Shown: positions 1 through 11,075, counted from the stretch's first letter. The stretch: DNA of 64,000 bases from Paraburkholderia largidicola (GCF_013426895.1 NZ_AP023174.1:930001-994000); one strand, 5' to 3'. Program-made: numbers and translations. The notes: a model not told the origin generated them from the sequence alone.

Positions 1-1007
1 CGGCGGCTCTTGCGGTGAACGGCGGTGACTACCGGATTCATGGCGTGCCGCGCATGCACGAGCGTCCGATCGGCGATCTGGTCGACGGGCTGCGGCAGAT
101 CGGCGCGAAGATCGACTACGAAGAGAACGAAGGCTTTCCGCCGCTGCGCATCCGTCCCGGCCAGATTTCCGTCGATGCGCCCATCCGCGTGCGCGGTGAC
201 GTGTCGAGCCAGTTCCTGACGGCGCTGCTGATGACGCTGCCGCTCGTGAAGACGGAAAGCGGCGAGACGATCGTCGAAGTGGCGGGCGAGCTGATCTCGA
301 AGCCGTATATCGAGATCACGATCGCGCTGATGGCGCGCTTCGGCATCAAGGTCGAACGGCTCGGCTGGGAGCGCTTCACGATTCCGAGCGGCGTGCGTTA
401 TCAGTCGCCGGGCAAGATCATGGTGGAAGGCGACGCGTCGTCAGCCTCGTATTTCCTCGCGGCGGGCGCGCTGGGCGGTGGACCGCTGCGCGTCGAAGGC
501 GTGGGGCGCGCGAGCATCCAGGGCGACGTCGGTTTTGCGACGGCGCTGATAAAGATGGGCGCGAACGTCACGATGGGCGACGACTGGATCGAAGTGCGCG
601 GCGTCGGCAACGACCACGGCAAGCTCGACCCGATCGACATGGACTTCAACCTGATCCCCGACGCGGCCATGACGATCGCCGTCGCCGCGCTGTTCGCCGA
701 CGGCACGACGACGCTGCGCAACATCGCGAGCTGGCGCGTGAAGGAAACCGACCGCATCGCCGCGATGGCGACCGAGCTGCGCAAAGTCGGCGCGAAGGTG
801 CAGGAGGGCGAGGATTTCCTCGTCGTCACACCGCCTGAAAAGCTGACGCCGAACGCCGCAATCGACACTTACGACGACCACCGCATGGCGATGTGCTTCT
901 CGCTGGTGAGCCTCGGCGGCGTGCCCGTGCGGATCAACGACCCGAAATGTGTCGGTAAGACGTTCCCCGATTACTTCGAGCGCTTCCTCGCGCTCGCTCA
1001 ACCCTGA
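1..1007 (+). CDS. aroA: 3-phosphoshikimate 1-carboxyvinyltransferase (EPSP synthase), 5' end outside window
   Basis: Sixth step of the shikimate pathway: joins phosphoenolpyruvate to shikimate-3-phosphate in the cytoplasm. The reading frame is open from the first bases, so the start codon and roughly the first 100 residues lie upstream; about 334 residues remain. Visible family motifs are NGGDYRIHG near the window start, [35 protein letters not shown] (carries the catalytic Asp region) and [12 protein letters not shown] (the conserved Glu), then DDHRMAM near the C terminus. It ends 47 nt before cmk, the usual aroA-cmk-rpsA order of beta- and gammaproteobacteria. Nothing appears broken. Confidence 0.97.
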   Translation, partial: AALAVNGGDYRIHGVPRMHERPIGDLVDGLRQIGAKIDYEENEGFPPLRIRPGQISVDAPIRVRGDVSSQFLTALLMTLPLVKTESGETIVEVAGELISKPYIEITIALMARFGIKVERLGWERFTIPSGVRYQSPGKIMVEGDASSASYFLAAGALGGGPLRVEGVGRASIQGDVGFATALIKMGANVTMGDDWIEVRGVGNDHGKLDPIDMDFNLIPDAAMTIAVAALFADGTTTLRNIASWRVKETDRIAAMATELRKVGAKVQEGEDFLVVTPPEKLTPNAAIDTYDDHRMAMCFSLVSLGGVPVRINDPKCVGKTFPDYFERFLALAQP

Positions 1008-1054
1008 CGGGCCCTGACAATATCCGCCGCCCGTTCCGACGGGCGACTTTCCCG

Positions 1055-1741
1055 ATGAAACCGACCCGTCCCTTTCACCAGACGCCCGTCATCACGATCG
1101 ACGGCCCGACCGCATCCGGCAAAGGCACCGTGGCCGCCGTGGTGGCCGCCGAACTCGGCTTCCACCTGCTCGATAGTGGCGCGCTGTACCGGCTCGCCGC
1201 GCTCGCCAGCGTCCGCTACAACATCGCCGCCGACGATGCCGACGCACTTGCAAACCTGATCGGCGAGCTCCATATCACCTTCCGCGAGGGCATTGCGCAG
1301 CTGGATGGCGTCGACGTATCGACCGACATCCGCGCCGAGGAAGTCGGTAACCGGGCCTCGGCGATCGCCGTTCACGCGCCCGTTCGAGCCGCGCTGGTGG
1401 CCCGTCAGCGGGCTTTTCGCAAGCAGCCGGGACTCGTCGCGGATGGCCGCGACATGGGCACGGTGATCTTCCCGGACGCCGTCCTGAAGGTGTTTTTGAC
1501 GGCCAGCGTCGAGGCTCGCGCGGCTCGCCGGCATAAGCAATTGATCCAAAAAGGATTTTCTGCTAATATGGATGACTTGCTCCGGGATTTGCGTGAACGC
1601 GACGAGCGCGACAGCAAGCGCACGGCCGCGCCGCTCAAGCCCGCGGCGGATGCACAGCTCCTCGATACCTCGGCGTTGTCGATCGACCAGGCGGTCGAAC
1701 AGGTGACCCAGTGGTACAAGGCGCTGGTTCCGCAAAGCTGA
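1055..1741 (+). CDS. cmk: Cytidylate kinase
   Basis: Phosphorylates CMP and dCMP to the diphosphates using ATP, recycling pyrimidine nucleotides. The 228-residue length is normal. The P-loop GPTASGKGT lies near residues 17-25, followed by DSGALYR and the NMP-binding stretch [13 protein letters not shown]. It lies between aroA and rpsA and is probably cotranscribed with them. The ATG at 1055 puts the P-loop at the expected distance from the N terminus. Confidence 0.97.
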   Translation: MKPTRPFHQTPVITIDGPTASGKGTVAAVVAAELGFHLLDSGALYRLAALASVRYNIAADDADALANLIGELHITFREGIAQLDGVDVSTDIRAEEVGNRASAIAVHAPVRAALVARQRAFRKQPGLVADGRDMGTVIFPDAVLKVFLTASVEARAARRHKQLIQKGFSANMDDLLRDLRERDERDSKRTAAPLKPAADAQLLDTSALSIDQAVEQVTQWYKALVPQS

Positions 1742-1907
1742 ACGCGGAACTCGTATCGAAGTGTTTTTTGTTGTTGTGTAGGTGCCTCGTGAGCAACACG
1801 AAGCGATCGTTTAACCCTTAACCCCGTATGGCTTTCGCTCCTTTGCCGTAGTGATGAACCGTGGTGGTTCACCTGACGCTGCGAGAACCATGCAAATTCA
1901 GATTTTT

Positions 1908-3620
1908 ATGTCCGACCTGCAAACCTCTACCCCGAATACCGAATCTTTTGCGGCTCTGTTCGAAGAGTCGCTGACCAAGCAGGACATGCGCGCTGGCGAA
2001 GTGATCTCCGCCGAAGTCGTGCGTGTCGACCACAACTTCGTGGTCGTCAACGCTGGTCTCAAGTCCGAAGCCTACATCCCGCTCGAAGAGTTCCTGAATG
2101 ACGCGGGCGAGGTAGAAGTGCAGGCGGGCGACTTCGTTTCCGTCGCGATCGACGCGCTGGAAAACGGCTATGGCGACACCATCCTGTCGCGCGACAAGGC
2201 GAAGCGTCTGGCTTCGTGGCTGTCGCTGGAAAAGGCCCTCGACAACAACGAACTCGTGACGGGCACCATCACGGGCAAGGTCAAGGGCGGCATGACCGTC
2301 ATGGTCAACGGCATTCGCGCATTCCTGCCGGGCTCGCTGGTCGACACGCGCCCTGTCAAGGACACGACGCCGTACGAAGGCAAGACGCTGGAATTCCGCG
2401 TCATCAAGCTGGACCGCAAGCGTAACAACGTGGTGCTGTCGCGCCGCGCTGTGATCGAAGCGACCCAAGGCGAAGAGCGCGCAAAGCTGCTCGAAACGCT
2501 GAAGGAAGGCGCGATCGTCGAAGGCGTGGTCAAGAACATCACCGACTACGGCGCGTTCGTGGACCTCGGCGGCATCGACGGCCTGCTGCACATCACCGAC
2601 ATCGCATGGCGTCGCGTGCGTCACCCGAGCGAAGTTCTGTCGGTTGGCCAGGAAGTCACGGCAAAGATCCTCAAGTTCGATCAAGAGAAGAACCGCGTTT
2701 CGCTCGGTATCAAGCAACTGGGCGACGATCCGTGGGAAGGCATCTCGCGCCGTTACCCGTCGGGCACGCGCCTGTTCGGCAAGGTCACGAACATCACCGA
2801 CTACGGCGCGTTCGTTGAAGTCGAGTCGGGCATCGAAGGCCTCGTCCACGTGTCGGAAATGGACTGGACGAACAAGAACGTTGCGCCGTCGAAGGTTGTC
2901 CAGCTGGGCGACGAAGTCGAAGTCATGGTTCTGGAAATCGACGAAGACCGCCGCCGTATCAGCCTCGGCATGAAGCAGTGCAAGCCGAACCCGTGGGACG
3001 ACTTCAGCCGCAACTTCAAGAAGGGCGACAAGATCCAGGGCGCAATCAAGTCGATCACCGACTTCGGCGTGTTCATCGGTCTGCCTGGCGGCATCGACGG
3101 TCTGGTTCACCTGTCGGACCTGTCGTGGTCGGAAACGGGCGAAGAAGCTGTTCGCAAGTACAAGAAGGGCGACGAAGTGGAAGCGATCGTTCTCGGCATC
3201 GACGTCGAGAAGGAGCGCATTTCGCTGGGTATCAAGCAGCTTGAAGGCGACCCGTTCAGCAACTTCGTTGCAATGAACGACAAGGGTTCGATCGTTGACG
3301 GCGTGGTCAAGACGGTTGACGCGAAGGGTGCAGTGGTTCAGCTGACGGCGGACGTCGAAGGCTACCTGCGCGCTTCGGAAATCGCACAAGACCGCGTGGA
3401 AGACGCTCGCAACGTGCTGAAGGAAGGCGACAAGGTCAATGCGATGATCATCAACATCGACCGCAAGTCGCGTGGCATCAACCTGTCGATCAAGGCCAAG
3501 GATTCGGCTGAGCAACAGGAAGCGATTCGCGGCCTGGCAGCTGACACCAGCTCGGCAGCCAGCGGCACGACGAACCTGGGCGCGCTGCTGAAGGCCAAGC
3601 TCGACGGCCAGAACCAGTAA
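1908..3620 (+). CDS. rpsA: 30S ribosomal protein S1
   Basis: Binds mRNA on the small subunit and promotes initiation on structured or weak-SD messages. From the ATG at 1908 the product is 570 residues beginning [10 protein letters not shown], the expected betaproteobacterial N terminus; the frame is open further upstream (to 1851) but that extension looks untranslated. Six S1/OB repeats can be followed (about residues 20-90, 105-170, 190-260, 275-345, 362-432, 449-518), with recurring NITDYGAFV and ISLGMKQ-type signatures. ihfB follows after 22 nt. Confidence 0.97.
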   Translation: MSDLQTSTPNTESFAALFEESLTKQDMRAGEVISAEVVRVDHNFVVVNAGLKSEAYIPLEEFLNDAGEVEVQAGDFVSVAIDALENGYGDTILSRDKAKRLASWLSLEKALDNNELVTGTITGKVKGGMTVMVNGIRAFLPGSLVDTRPVKDTTPYEGKTLEFRVIKLDRKRNNVVLSRRAVIEATQGEERAKLLETLKEGAIVEGVVKNITDYGAFVDLGGIDGLLHITDIAWRRVRHPSEVLSVGQEVTAKILKFDQEKNRVSLGIKQLGDDPWEGISRRYPSGTRLFGKVTNITDYGAFVEVESGIEGLVHVSEMDWTNKNVAPSKVVQLGDEVEVMVLEIDEDRRRISLGMKQCKPNPWDDFSRNFKKGDKIQGAIKSITDFGVFIGLPGGIDGLVHLSDLSWSETGEEAVRKYKKGDEVEAIVLGIDVEKERISLGIKQLEGDPFSNFVAMNDKGSIVDGVVKTVDAKGAVVQLTADVEGYLRASEIAQDRVEDARNVLKEGDKVNAMIINIDRKSRGINLSIKAKDSAEQQEAIRGLAADTSSAASGTTNLGALLKAKLDGQNQ

Positions 3621-3642
3621 GCCTTAAGGGGTCTGCTGCAGT

Positions 3643-3966
3643 ATGACCAAATCAGAATTGGTCGCCCAGCTGGCTACGCGATTTCCGCAACTTGTCCTCA
3701 AGGATGCGGATTTCGCGGTGAAGACGATGCTCGATGCGATGTCGGACGCTCTAGCGAACGGCCATCGCATCGAAATTCGCGGCTTCGGCAGCTTTGGCCT
3801 GAACCGCCGTCCATCCCGCGTCGGGCGCAACCCGAAGTCGGGCGAAAAAGTGTTGGTGCCTGAGAAGTACGTGCCGCACTTCAAGCCTGGCAAGGAGTTG
3901 CGTGAGCGCGTCGATCGTCGTGCGGGCGAGCCTTTGAAAGCCGAGTCCGCGGACGACGATCTTTAA
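3643..3966 (+). CDS. ihfB: Integration host factor subunit beta
   Basis: Sequence-specific DNA-bending protein that works as a heterodimer with IhfA; IHF commonly assists sigma54 promoters, of interest given the two sigma54-type activators later in this window. The 107 residues show the HU/IHF fold: [11 protein letters not shown] helix, GFGSFG turn and the DNA-arm segment [10 protein letters not shown]. It begins 22 nt after rpsA (the same pair is adjacent in E. coli) and is followed by a strong terminator at 4041. Confidence 0.97.
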   Translation: MTKSELVAQLATRFPQLVLKDADFAVKTMLDAMSDALANGHRIEIRGFGSFGLNRRPSRVGRNPKSGEKVLVPEKYVPHFKPGKELRERVDRRAGEPLKAESADDDL

Positions 3967-4040
3967 GCTGGCTCTGTGTAGTATTCGCAGTTCAGGTTGA
4001 AGCTCGCCGTGGCTACGTCAGTCAGACGGCATTGACCAGA

Positions 4041-4068
4041 AAAAGCGCCTTTGGGCGCTTTTTTTTCG
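4041..4068 (+). terminator. Rho-independent terminator after ihfB
   Basis: Stem AAAAGCGCC (4041-4049) pairs with GGCGCTTTT (4054-4062) across a 4-nt loop and runs into a T tract to 4066. It ends the rpsA-ihfB unit. The remaining bases to the next gene at 4362 hold no convincing gene. A TACAAT hexamer at 4269-4274 could be a -10 element for lapA, but I see no matching -35. Confidence 0.85.
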
Positions 4069-4361
4069 TCCGTCGCCGACGCCCCTTGTCGTCATTGAGC
4101 GTACGAGGACATGGTTGACACATCGCTTACCGCGTTCATAACGGCCTTGTGCGTTCCATCAGCCAACGAGAGGCAGCCAGCCGTCGATTGCGCACTATTT
4201 TTCAAGCCCATAAACGACAGTAAGGCATCGCGATCGGCACGGCTGTGCCAGTCGACATAGGCTTCATTTACAATACGGGTCACTTCGGCGCGGGCGAACA
4301 CCGTGGCGCGACGCGTCATCAAGCCGGCGTCATCCCGCAACCGCCGTCAAGAGATCAATAC

Positions 4362-4655
4362 ATGAAATTTATCGTCTGGCTGATTCGCGTGCTGGTGTTC
4401 GTGCTGCTGCTGGTGCTTGCACTGTCCAATACGCAAAGCGCTACGCTGAATTTCCTCGCCGGGTATTCGTGGCAGGCGCCGTTGATTCTGATCGGCCTCG
4501 CGTTCTTCGTCGTGGGCTTGCTGGCCGGCCTCGTGTCGTCGCTGCCGGCAATATTCCGGTTGCGGATGGAAAACGGCAGGCTCAAGCGCGAACTGCGCGT
4601 GGCGCGCGAAACGCCCGCTGTCGTCGAAGAGCCGCCTATGCCGCCGCTCATCTAG
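4362..4655 (+). CDS. lapA: LapA-family inner-membrane protein
   Basis: Small inner-membrane partner of LapB in the control of LPS synthesis. From the ATG at 4362 it is 97 residues, with two hydrophobic spans (about 5-23 and 38-60) followed by a short basic/coiled segment containing MENGRLKREL and a Pro-rich tail. The frame is open upstream to 4245, but the ATG at 4362 puts the first membrane span at the N terminus as in LapA. lapB follows 54 nt later, the conserved lapAB pair. Confidence 0.88.
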   Translation: MKFIVWLIRVLVFVLLLVLALSNTQSATLNFLAGYSWQAPLILIGLAFFVVGLLAGLVSSLPAIFRLRMENGRLKRELRVARETPAVVEEPPMPPLI

Positions 4656-4709
4656 CCTTTTCACGCCGCGCGCCACACGCGCGGCCTCTTTCGCACTCCG
4701 CACATTCGC

Positions 4710-5885
4710 ATGGATCTAGATCTCTGGTGGCTGCTCGTCATACCCGTCGCGTTCGCGTTCGGCTGGGTGGCCGCGCGTTACGACCTCAAGGCGCTGCTGT
4801 CCGAAAGCGCCAATCTGCCGCGTTCTTATTTTCGCGGACTAAACTTTCTGTTGAACGAGCAGCCGGACCAGGCCATCGACGCCTTCATCGAAGTCGTCAA
4901 GCTCGATCCGGAAACGATTGAACTGCACTTCGCCCTCGGCAACCTGTTCCGCCGCCGCGGTGAGACGGATCGCGCGATACGCGTGCATCAGAACCTGCTC
5001 AGCCGCGCGGACCTGCCCGCCAACGAGCGCGATCATGCGTTGTACGAACTCGGCCAGGACTTCCTGAAAGCGGGCTTGCTGGACCGCGCGGAGGAGACGT
5101 TCAAGGCGCTGCAATCGGGCGACTACGCGCTCGGCGCACAGCGCTCGCTGCTCACGATCTATCAGATCGAGAAGGACTGGAACAAGTCGATCGATACCGC
5201 GCGCCGGCTCGAAACGATGGGCGCTGCGTCGCTCGATAAGGAAATCGGCCACTTTCATTGCGAGCTTGCGCAGGAAGCGCTGCAGCAGAAGAACCCGGAC
5301 GAAGCCCGCCGTCAGCTGGATCTCGCATTGAAGGCGTACCCGCAGAACGTGCGCGCGACGATCCTGTTCGGCGACGTCGATGCGGCGGCCGGCGAGCACG
5401 AAAAGGCGATCGCGCAGTGGCTGCACGTGGAGCAACAGAATGCAGCGTATCTGCCGCTCGTCGCTGAAAAGCTGATGAAGGCCTACGAGGCGCTTGGCCG
5501 TCAGGAAGACGGCGCCGATCTGCTGACGTCGTGGGTGGACCGTTATCCGTCGAACGATCTGCTCGACGTCGCGTATCAGCATGTGTCGGCGCTGCGCGGA
5601 CCCGAAGCGGCGCACGCGCTTGCGCGCACACAGATGCAGAAGTCGCCGAATCTCGCCGGCATGACGCGCCTGCTCGAAGCACAGCAGGCAGTGGCCGAGG
5701 AACCGCGCCGCAGCGAACTGGAGCTGATGCGCACGCTGATCCGTCAGCGCACCAAAAATCTGCCACGGTACACATGCCAGAATTGCGGCTTCCGCGCGCG
5801 GCTGTTCTATTGGCAGTGTCCGGGCTGCAGCGGTTGGGAAAGCTATGCGCCACGCCGCGTCGAGCCGATCACGGCATCGAGCTGA
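4710..5885 (+). CDS. lapB: LPS assembly protein LapB (YciM), TPR protein
   Basis: In E. coli LapB links LPS levels to FtsH-mediated degradation of LpxC. The 391-residue product has one N-terminal membrane helix (MDLDLWWLLVIPVAFAFGW), a long run of TPR helices (about 35-340, e.g. ALGNLFRRRGETDRAI), and a C-terminal rubredoxin-like metal site with two CxxC pairs (CQNCGF and CPGC) around residues 357-375, which is diagnostic of LapB. It sits between lapA and ugd in an envelope-biogenesis run. Confidence 0.95.
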   Translation: MDLDLWWLLVIPVAFAFGWVAARYDLKALLSESANLPRSYFRGLNFLLNEQPDQAIDAFIEVVKLDPETIELHFALGNLFRRRGETDRAIRVHQNLLSRADLPANERDHALYELGQDFLKAGLLDRAEETFKALQSGDYALGAQRSLLTIYQIEKDWNKSIDTARRLETMGAASLDKEIGHFHCELAQEALQQKNPDEARRQLDLALKAYPQNVRATILFGDVDAAAGEHEKAIAQWLHVEQQNAAYLPLVAEKLMKAYEALGRQEDGADLLTSWVDRYPSNDLLDVAYQHVSALRGPEAAHALARTQMQKSPNLAGMTRLLEAQQAVAEEPRRSELELMRTLIRQRTKNLPRYTCQNCGFRARLFYWQCPGCSGWESYAPRRVEPITASS

Positions 5886-5975
5886 CGTCTGGCGCGCGCA
5901 TGATCGCAGGCAGCGAAGCCGTCGCACAGCATTGAAGCGTCGAACATTGAACCGGCACCATCTACCGGGAAGCGT

Positions 5976-7388
5976 ATGAAAATCACCATTATTGGCACGG
6001 GTTACGTAGGGCTCGTCACGGGCGCATGTCTTGCCGAAGTCGGCAACGACGTTTTCTGTCTGGACGTCGATCCGCGCAAGATCGACATTCTCAACAACGG
6101 CGGCATGCCGATCCATGAGCCGGGCCTGCGGGAGATCATCGCGCGTTCGCGCGCGGCGGGACGCATCACGTTTTCGACGGATGTCGCGGCGAGCGTCGCG
6201 CACGGCGAAATCCAGTTCATCGCCGTCGGCACGCCGCCGGACGAAGACGGCTCGGCCGACCTGCAATACGTGCTCGAAGCGGCCCGCAACATCGGCCGCA
6301 CGATGAACGGCTTCAAGGTGATCGTCGACAAGTCGACGGTGCCCGTCGGCACTGCGCAGCGCGTGCGCGCCGTGATCGCGGAGGAGCTGGAGAAGCGCGG
6401 TCTCGCCGACAGCGCGCAGCATCGGTTCTCGATCGTGTCGAATCCCGAGTTCCTGAAGGAAGGCGCAGCCGTCGACGACTTCATGCGTCCCGATCGCATT
6501 GTCGTGGGCGTCGACAATGACGAAGACGGCGACAAGGCGCGCGAGAAGATCCGCCGCTTGTACGCGCCGTTCAACCGGAATCACGAACGCACGTTGTACA
6601 TGGACGTGCGCTCGGCCGAGTTCACGAAATACGCGGCCAACGCGATGCTTGCCACGCGCATCTCGTTCATGAACGAGATGGCGAATCTGGCCGACACCGT
6701 CGGCGCGGACATCGAAGCGGTGCGCCGTGGCATCGGCTCGGACCCGCGCATCGGCTATCACTTCCTGTATGCGGGCGTCGGTTATGGCGGTTCGTGCTTC
6801 CCGAAGGACGTGCAGGCGCTGATCCGTACGGGCAGTGAAATGGGCCACAGCCTGCGCATTCTCGAAGCCGTCGAAGAGGTGAACCACGAGCAGAAGGAAG
6901 TGCTCGTCCGCAAGATCACGGGCACGCTCGGCGAAGATCTGAGCGGCCGCACGTTCGCCGTGTGGGGCCTGTCGTTCAAGCCGAATACCGACGACATGCG
7001 CGAGGCGCCGAGCCGCCGCGTGATCGCGCAACTGCTCGCGCGCGGCGCGACGGTGCGCGCGTACGATCCCGTCGCGACATCGGAGGCAAAGCGTGTCTTC
7101 GCGCTCGATCTGGCCAGTACGCCCGACCAGCAGGCGCGCCTGCACTTCGCGAGCACGCAGGACGAAACGCTTTCGGGCGCGGATGCGCTCGTCATCGTGA
7201 CCGAATGGAAGGAATTCAAGAGCCCGGACTTCACGCATCTGAAGTCCGAGCTCAAGACGCCGTTGATCTTCGACGGCCGCAATCTGTATGAACCCGAGGC
7301 GATGTCCGAGCTTGGCATCGACTATCACTCGATTGGACGTCCGTATGCACGACCCGCTGAACATTCATCCGACGCCGACCGTACCTGA
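5976..7388 (+). CDS. ugd: UDP-glucose 6-dehydrogenase
   Basis: Oxidises UDP-glucose to UDP-glucuronate with two NAD+, supplying precursors for exopolysaccharide and for the 4-amino-arabinose lipid A modification that matters in this group. The 470 residues start with the Rossmann motif [17 protein letters not shown]. The catalytic Cys is in GGSCFPKD (Cys274), and the C-terminal domain has [17 protein letters not shown]. Its 3' end overlaps the most likely hldA start by 44 nt, suggesting coupled expression. Confidence 0.95.
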   Translation: MKITIIGTGYVGLVTGACLAEVGNDVFCLDVDPRKIDILNNGGMPIHEPGLREIIARSRAAGRITFSTDVAASVAHGEIQFIAVGTPPDEDGSADLQYVLEAARNIGRTMNGFKVIVDKSTVPVGTAQRVRAVIAEELEKRGLADSAQHRFSIVSNPEFLKEGAAVDDFMRPDRIVVGVDNDEDGDKAREKIRRLYAPFNRNHERTLYMDVRSAEFTKYAANAMLATRISFMNEMANLADTVGADIEAVRRGIGSDPRIGYHFLYAGVGYGGSCFPKDVQALIRTGSEMGHSLRILEAVEEVNHEQKEVLVRKITGTLGEDLSGRTFAVWGLSFKPNTDDMREAPSRRVIAQLLARGATVRAYDPVATSEAKRVFALDLASTPDQQARLHFASTQDETLSGADALVIVTEWKEFKSPDFTHLKSELKTPLIFDGRNLYEPEAMSELGIDYHSIGRPYARPAEHSSDADRT

Positions 7389-8346
7389 AGGCGCGACGCT
7401 CGCGCCCGAAGTGGGCGTCATCGCGCGCGAGCGGCTGGCGGCGGCCCGCGTGCTGGTCGTCGGCGACGTGATGCTGGACCGTTACTGGTTCGGCGACGTC
7501 AACCGCATTTCACCGGAAGCGCCCGTGCCCGTGGTGCTGGTGCAAAAGCAGGAAGACCGGCTGGGTGGCGCGGCGAACGTCGCGCGCAACGCGGCGGCGC
7601 TGGGCGCACAGGCGGGTCTGCTGTGCGTGGTCGGCCACGACGAGCCGGGCGAGCGCGTCGTGCAACTGCTCGACGATAGCGGCGTCGCGCCGTATCTCGA
7701 GCGCGACCCGGAACTGCCGACGACGATCAAGCTGCGCGTGTTGTCGCGTCAGCAGCAGTTGTTGCGCGTCGACTTCGAAAAGGCGCCCGCGCACGAGGCG
7801 CTGCTTGCGGGCCTCGCTCGCTACGACGCATTGTTGCCGACCCACGACGTGATCCTGATGTCGGACTATGCGAAGGGCGGCCTCACGCACGTCACGCAGA
7901 TGATCGCTAAGGCGCGCGCGGCGGGCAAGCCGGTGCTGGTCGATCCGAAGGGCGACGACTGGGAGCGCTATCGCGGTGCGACCCTGATCACGCCGAACCG
8001 CGCGGAATTGCGCGAAGTGGTGGGCCAGTGGAAGTCCGAAGCGGATTTGCACGCGCGCGTGGCGAAGCTGCGCGCCGAGCTCGACCTGAAAGCGCTGCTC
8101 CTCACGCGCTCGGAAGAGGGCATGACGCTCTTCTCCGACGAAGGCGTCTTGCACGCGGCGGCTGTCGCTCGCGAAGTGTATGATGTGTCCGGCGCAGGCG
8201 ACACCGTGATCGCGACGCTCGCCGTGATGCTCGGCGCGGGCCTGCCGCTCGACGAAGCCGTGTCCCTCGCGAATCGCGCAGCAGGAATCGTGGTCGCCAA
8301 GCTCGGTACGGCCACCGTCGACTACGACGAACTCTTTCATCATTGA
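7345..8346 (+). CDS. hldA: D-glycero-beta-D-manno-heptose-7-phosphate kinase (HldA/RfaE domain I)
   Basis: PfkB-family sugar kinase that phosphorylates heptose-7-phosphate at C1 for LPS inner-core heptose. From the ATG at 7345 it is 333 residues, the length of the kinase domain only, so the adenylyltransferase half of E. coli HldE must be encoded elsewhere. Motifs are [32 protein letters not shown] and the catalytic [14 protein letters not shown] near the C terminus. An upstream in-frame ATG at 7288 would lengthen the overlap with ugd; 7345 has a GGACGT-like site before it and is preferred. hldD follows. Confidence 0.92.
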   Translation: MHDPLNIHPTPTVPEGATLAPEVGVIARERLAAARVLVVGDVMLDRYWFGDVNRISPEAPVPVVLVQKQEDRLGGAANVARNAAALGAQAGLLCVVGHDEPGERVVQLLDDSGVAPYLERDPELPTTIKLRVLSRQQQLLRVDFEKAPAHEALLAGLARYDALLPTHDVILMSDYAKGGLTHVTQMIAKARAAGKPVLVDPKGDDWERYRGATLITPNRAELREVVGQWKSEADLHARVAKLRAELDLKALLLTRSEEGMTLFSDEGVLHAAAVAREVYDVSGAGDTVIATLAVMLGAGLPLDEAVSLANRAAGIVVAKLGTATVDYDELFHH

Positions 8347-8423
8347 TGCCGCGCGCGCCAGCGTGATCGCGCGGCGCGCGGTTCATCTCCGCATCCGTTG
8401 ACTCTCATCACAGCAGGACGATC

Positions 8424-9416
8424 ATGACACTCATCGTCACCGGCGCGGCTGGTTTTATCGGCAGCAATATCGTCAAGGCGCTCAACGAGCGCGGCGAAGA
8501 CCGCATCATCGCCGTCGACAATCTGACTCGCGCCGACAAGTTCAAGAATCTCGTCGATTGCGAGATCGACGACTATCTCGACAAGACCGAATTCGTCGAA
8601 CGCTTCGCGCGCGGCGACTTCGGCAAGGTGCGCGCGATTTTCCACGAAGGCGCCTGTTCGGACACGATGGAAACCGACGGCCGCTACATGATGGACAACA
8701 ACTTCCGCTATAGCCGCGCGGTGCTCGATGCGTGTCTCGCGCAAGGCGTGCAGTTTCTGTATGCGTCGTCGGCGGCGACGTACGGCGGCTCGACGCGCTT
8801 CGTCGAAGAGCGCGAGGTCGAAGCGCCGCTCAACGTGTACGGCTACTCGAAGTTCCTGTTCGACCAGGTGATCCGCCGCGTGCTGCCCAGCGCGAAGAGC
8901 CAGATCGCCGGCTTTCGCTACTTCAACGTGTACGGGCAGCGTGAGGCACACAAGGGGCGCATGGCGTCCGTCGCGTTCCACAACTTCAACCAGTTCCGCG
9001 CCGAAGGCAAGGTGAAGCTGTTCGGCGAGTACAACGGCTACGCCGCGGGCGAGCAGACGCGTGATTTCGTCTCCGTCGAAGACGTGGCGAAGGTCAACCT
9101 GTATTTCTTCGATCACCCGGAAAAGTCGGGCATTTTCAATCTGGGCAGCGGACGCGCGCAGCCGTTCAACGATATCGCATCGACGGTCGTCAACACGCTG
9201 CGTGTGCTCGACGGCGAAGTCGCGTTGTCGCTGGCCGAGCTGGTGCAGCGCGGGCTGATCGAATACGTCCCGTTCCCCGATGCACTGCGCGGCAAGTATC
9301 AGTGCTTCACGCAGGCTGACCAGACGAAGCTGCGCGCAGCGGGCTACGACGCGCCGTTCCTGACGGTGCAGGAAGGCGTCGACCGCTACGTGCGTTGGCT
9401 ATTCGGCCAGGTGTAA
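8424..9416 (+). CDS. hldD: ADP-L-glycero-D-manno-heptose 6-epimerase
   Basis: NADP-dependent epimerase producing ADP-L-glycero-D-manno-heptose, the donor used for the LPS inner core. 330 residues; extended-SDR Rossmann start [20 protein letters not shown] and the Tyr-Lys pair in [11 protein letters not shown] (about residues 139-149). HEGACSD and [11 protein letters not shown] are HldD signatures. An AGGACG ribosome site precedes the ATG at 8424. It continues the ugd-hldA-hldD cassette. Confidence 0.96.
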   Translation: MTLIVTGAAGFIGSNIVKALNERGEDRIIAVDNLTRADKFKNLVDCEIDDYLDKTEFVERFARGDFGKVRAIFHEGACSDTMETDGRYMMDNNFRYSRAVLDACLAQGVQFLYASSAATYGGSTRFVEEREVEAPLNVYGYSKFLFDQVIRRVLPSAKSQIAGFRYFNVYGQREAHKGRMASVAFHNFNQFRAEGKVKLFGEYNGYAAGEQTRDFVSVEDVAKVNLYFFDHPEKSGIFNLGSGRAQPFNDIASTVVNTLRVLDGEVALSLAELVQRGLIEYVPFPDALRGKYQCFTQADQTKLRAAGYDAPFLTVQEGVDRYVRWLFGQV

Positions 9417-9492
9417 ATCGTTCGTACACCTCTCTACACTGGAGTCTCCCGGTCGGTGATCGTCACCGGTCGGTGTTTCAGGGAGATTCCAC

Positions 9493-9861
9493 ATGTTCAA
9501 AAAAATCCTCGTCACGGCGGCCATGCTCGCCGCTTTCGGCCAGGCGTTCGCCTCGGTCGACGTCAACTCCGCTAACGAATCGGCGCTGCGCGGCATCAAG
9601 GGCATCGGTCCCGCCAAGGCGAAGGCCATTCTCGACGAACGCGCGGCGCATGGTCCGTTCAAGGACGCGGCGGATCTCAGCAAGCGGGTCAAGGGTCTGG
9701 GCGGCCATACCGTCGAGCGTCTGCAGGCCGAGGGCCTCGCGGTCGGCACGTCGGGCGCTGGCGCGACGGCTGTCGCTGCTGCTGGCGCACAGGCTGCGGC
9801 GCCGCACACGAAGGCCGCGCCCGCTGCGAAGAACGACACGGCCGTGGTGGTCAAGAAGTAG
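9493..9861 (+). CDS. ComEA-like secreted helix-hairpin-helix protein
   Basis: 122 residues with an N-terminal signal peptide (cleavage probably after QAFAS) and a single HhH DNA-binding unit, VDVNSANESALRGIKGIGPA, about residues 22-45, followed by an Ala/Lys-rich tail. ComEA proteins bind incoming DNA in the periplasm during natural transformation; single-domain versions are common in Burkholderiales and their role there is less certain. GGGAGA precedes the ATG. Just upstream, GGTCGGTG occurs twice (about 9451-9458 and 9468-9475) with no evident function. Confidence 0.85.
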   Translation: MFKKILVTAAMLAAFGQAFASVDVNSANESALRGIKGIGPAKAKAILDERAAHGPFKDAADLSKRVKGLGGHTVERLQAEGLAVGTSGAGATAVAAAGAQAAAPHTKAAPAAKNDTAVVVKK

Positions 9862-10000
9862 CCCTTTGATCTGAACGTATGAAGCGGGCGCCTGACGCGT
9901 ATCACCTCACGCGCGGCGGGCGTTCGTCTCGACCTTCGACGATTTCTTCGCGGGAGTTGTCACAAACCTCCCTTCAGCCGTCATTCAGATGACTGGCTCC

Positions 10001-10031
10001 CCGCGGCAGATCCAGCCTGCCGCGGTTTTTT
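10001..10031 (+). terminator. Rho-independent terminator upstream of cysM
   Basis: CCGCGGCAG (10001-10009) pairs with CTGCCGCGG (10017-10025), followed by six T residues. It ends transcription from the ComEA-like gene. The remaining part of the 9862-10172 gap contains no gene; a TAGAAT at 10124-10129 may be the cysM -10 element, without a clear -35. Confidence 0.85.
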
Positions 10032-10172
10032 GCGCTTCTTCAGGCACGCTGCACGACGGAAAACGGGCGTCGACGCATCCATGCGCGCATCAGGGGCTGC
10101 CGGCAGTGGTGCGCCTGGTAGTTTAGAATCGCTGGATTCAAGACTTCGCGCACCGTCACAGCACGCACCGAT

Positions 10173-11075
10173 ATGGCTTACAAAACGATTGAAGACACGA
10201 TCGGCAATACGCCCCTCATTCAGCTCGTCCGCCTCGTGGACGACGACATCCGCAGCCGCAACAACGTCGTGCTCGGCAAGCTGGAGGGCAACAATCCGGC
10301 CGGTTCGGTGAAGGACCGCCCGGCGCTTTCGATGATCAAGAAAGCGGAACAGCGTGGACGCATCAAACCGGGCGACACGCTGATCGAAGCGACGAGCGGC
10401 AACACGGGCATCGCGCTCGCGATGGCGGCGGCGATCAAGGGTTACAAGATGATCCTGATCATGCCCGAGGACCTGTCGCTGGAGCGCCGTCAGAGCATGG
10501 CCGCATATGGCGCGCAGATCCTGCTGACGCCCGTCACGGGCGGCATGGAGTACGCACGTGACCTCGCCGAGCAGATGCAGCGCGAAGGCAAGGGCATCAT
10601 CCTTGATCAGTTTGCCAATCCGGACAATCCGCTCGCGCATTACGAAGCGACCGGCCCCGAAATCTGGCGCGACACGGAAGGCGGCATCACGCACTTCGTG
10701 TCGGCGATGGGCACGACGGGCACGATCATGGGCGTGTCGCAGTATCTGAAGGAACAGAATCCCGGCATCGAGATCATCGGCGCGCAGCCGGAAGAGGGCT
10801 CGCGCATTCCGGGCATCCGCAAATGGCCGGAAGCGTATCTGCCGAAGATTTTCGACCGTAGCCGCGTCGATCGCGTCGAGAACGTGAGCCAGGCGGCGTC
10901 GGAAGCGATGGCGCGCCGGATGGCCGCCGTCGAGGGCGTGTTCTGCGGCATTTCGTCGGCGGGCGCGTGCGAAGTGGCACTGCGCATCGCGCGCCAAGTC
11001 GAGAACGCGACCATCGTGTTCATCGTCTGCGATCGCGGCGACCGTTATCTGTCGACGGGTGTGTTCCCCGCCTGA
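10173..11075 (+). CDS. cysM: Cysteine synthase B
   Basis: PLP enzyme that makes cysteine from O-acetylserine and sulfide or thiosulfate. 300 residues; the PLP lysine lies in NPAGSVKDRPA, the substrate loop in TSGNTGIALA and the phosphate-binding loop in GTTGTIMG. The length and the motif EGSRIPGIRKWP fit CysM better than CysK. It converges on mltB, sharing the bidirectional terminator at 11111. Confidence 0.93.
   Translation: MAYKTIEDTIGNTPLIQLVRLVDDDIRSRNNVVLGKLEGNNPAGSVKDRPALSMIKKAEQRGRIKPGDTLIEATSGNTGIALAMAAAIKGYKMILIMPEDLSLERRQSMAAYGAQILLTPVTGGMEYARDLAEQMQREGKGIILDQFANPDNPLAHYEATGPEIWRDTEGGITHFVSAMGTTGTIMGVSQYLKEQNPGIEIIGAQPEEGSRIPGIRKWPEAYLPKIFDRSRVDRVENVSQAASEAMARRMAAVEGVFCGISSAGACEVALRIARQVENATIVFIVCDRGDRYLSTGVFPA

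Noticed and set aside
1869..3515. Long open frame antisense to rpsA (and similar long antisense frames across ugd, etfBA and the 902-residue FecR-domain gene)
   Set aside because: They mirror the codon pattern of the real genes in high-GC DNA, lack recognisable motifs, and translate to Arg/Asp/Val-rich low-information protein.
4092..4340. Open frame of 82 codons on the minus strand between ihfB and lapA
   Set aside because: No recognisable domain, no ribosome site, and it overlaps the likely lapA promoter region.
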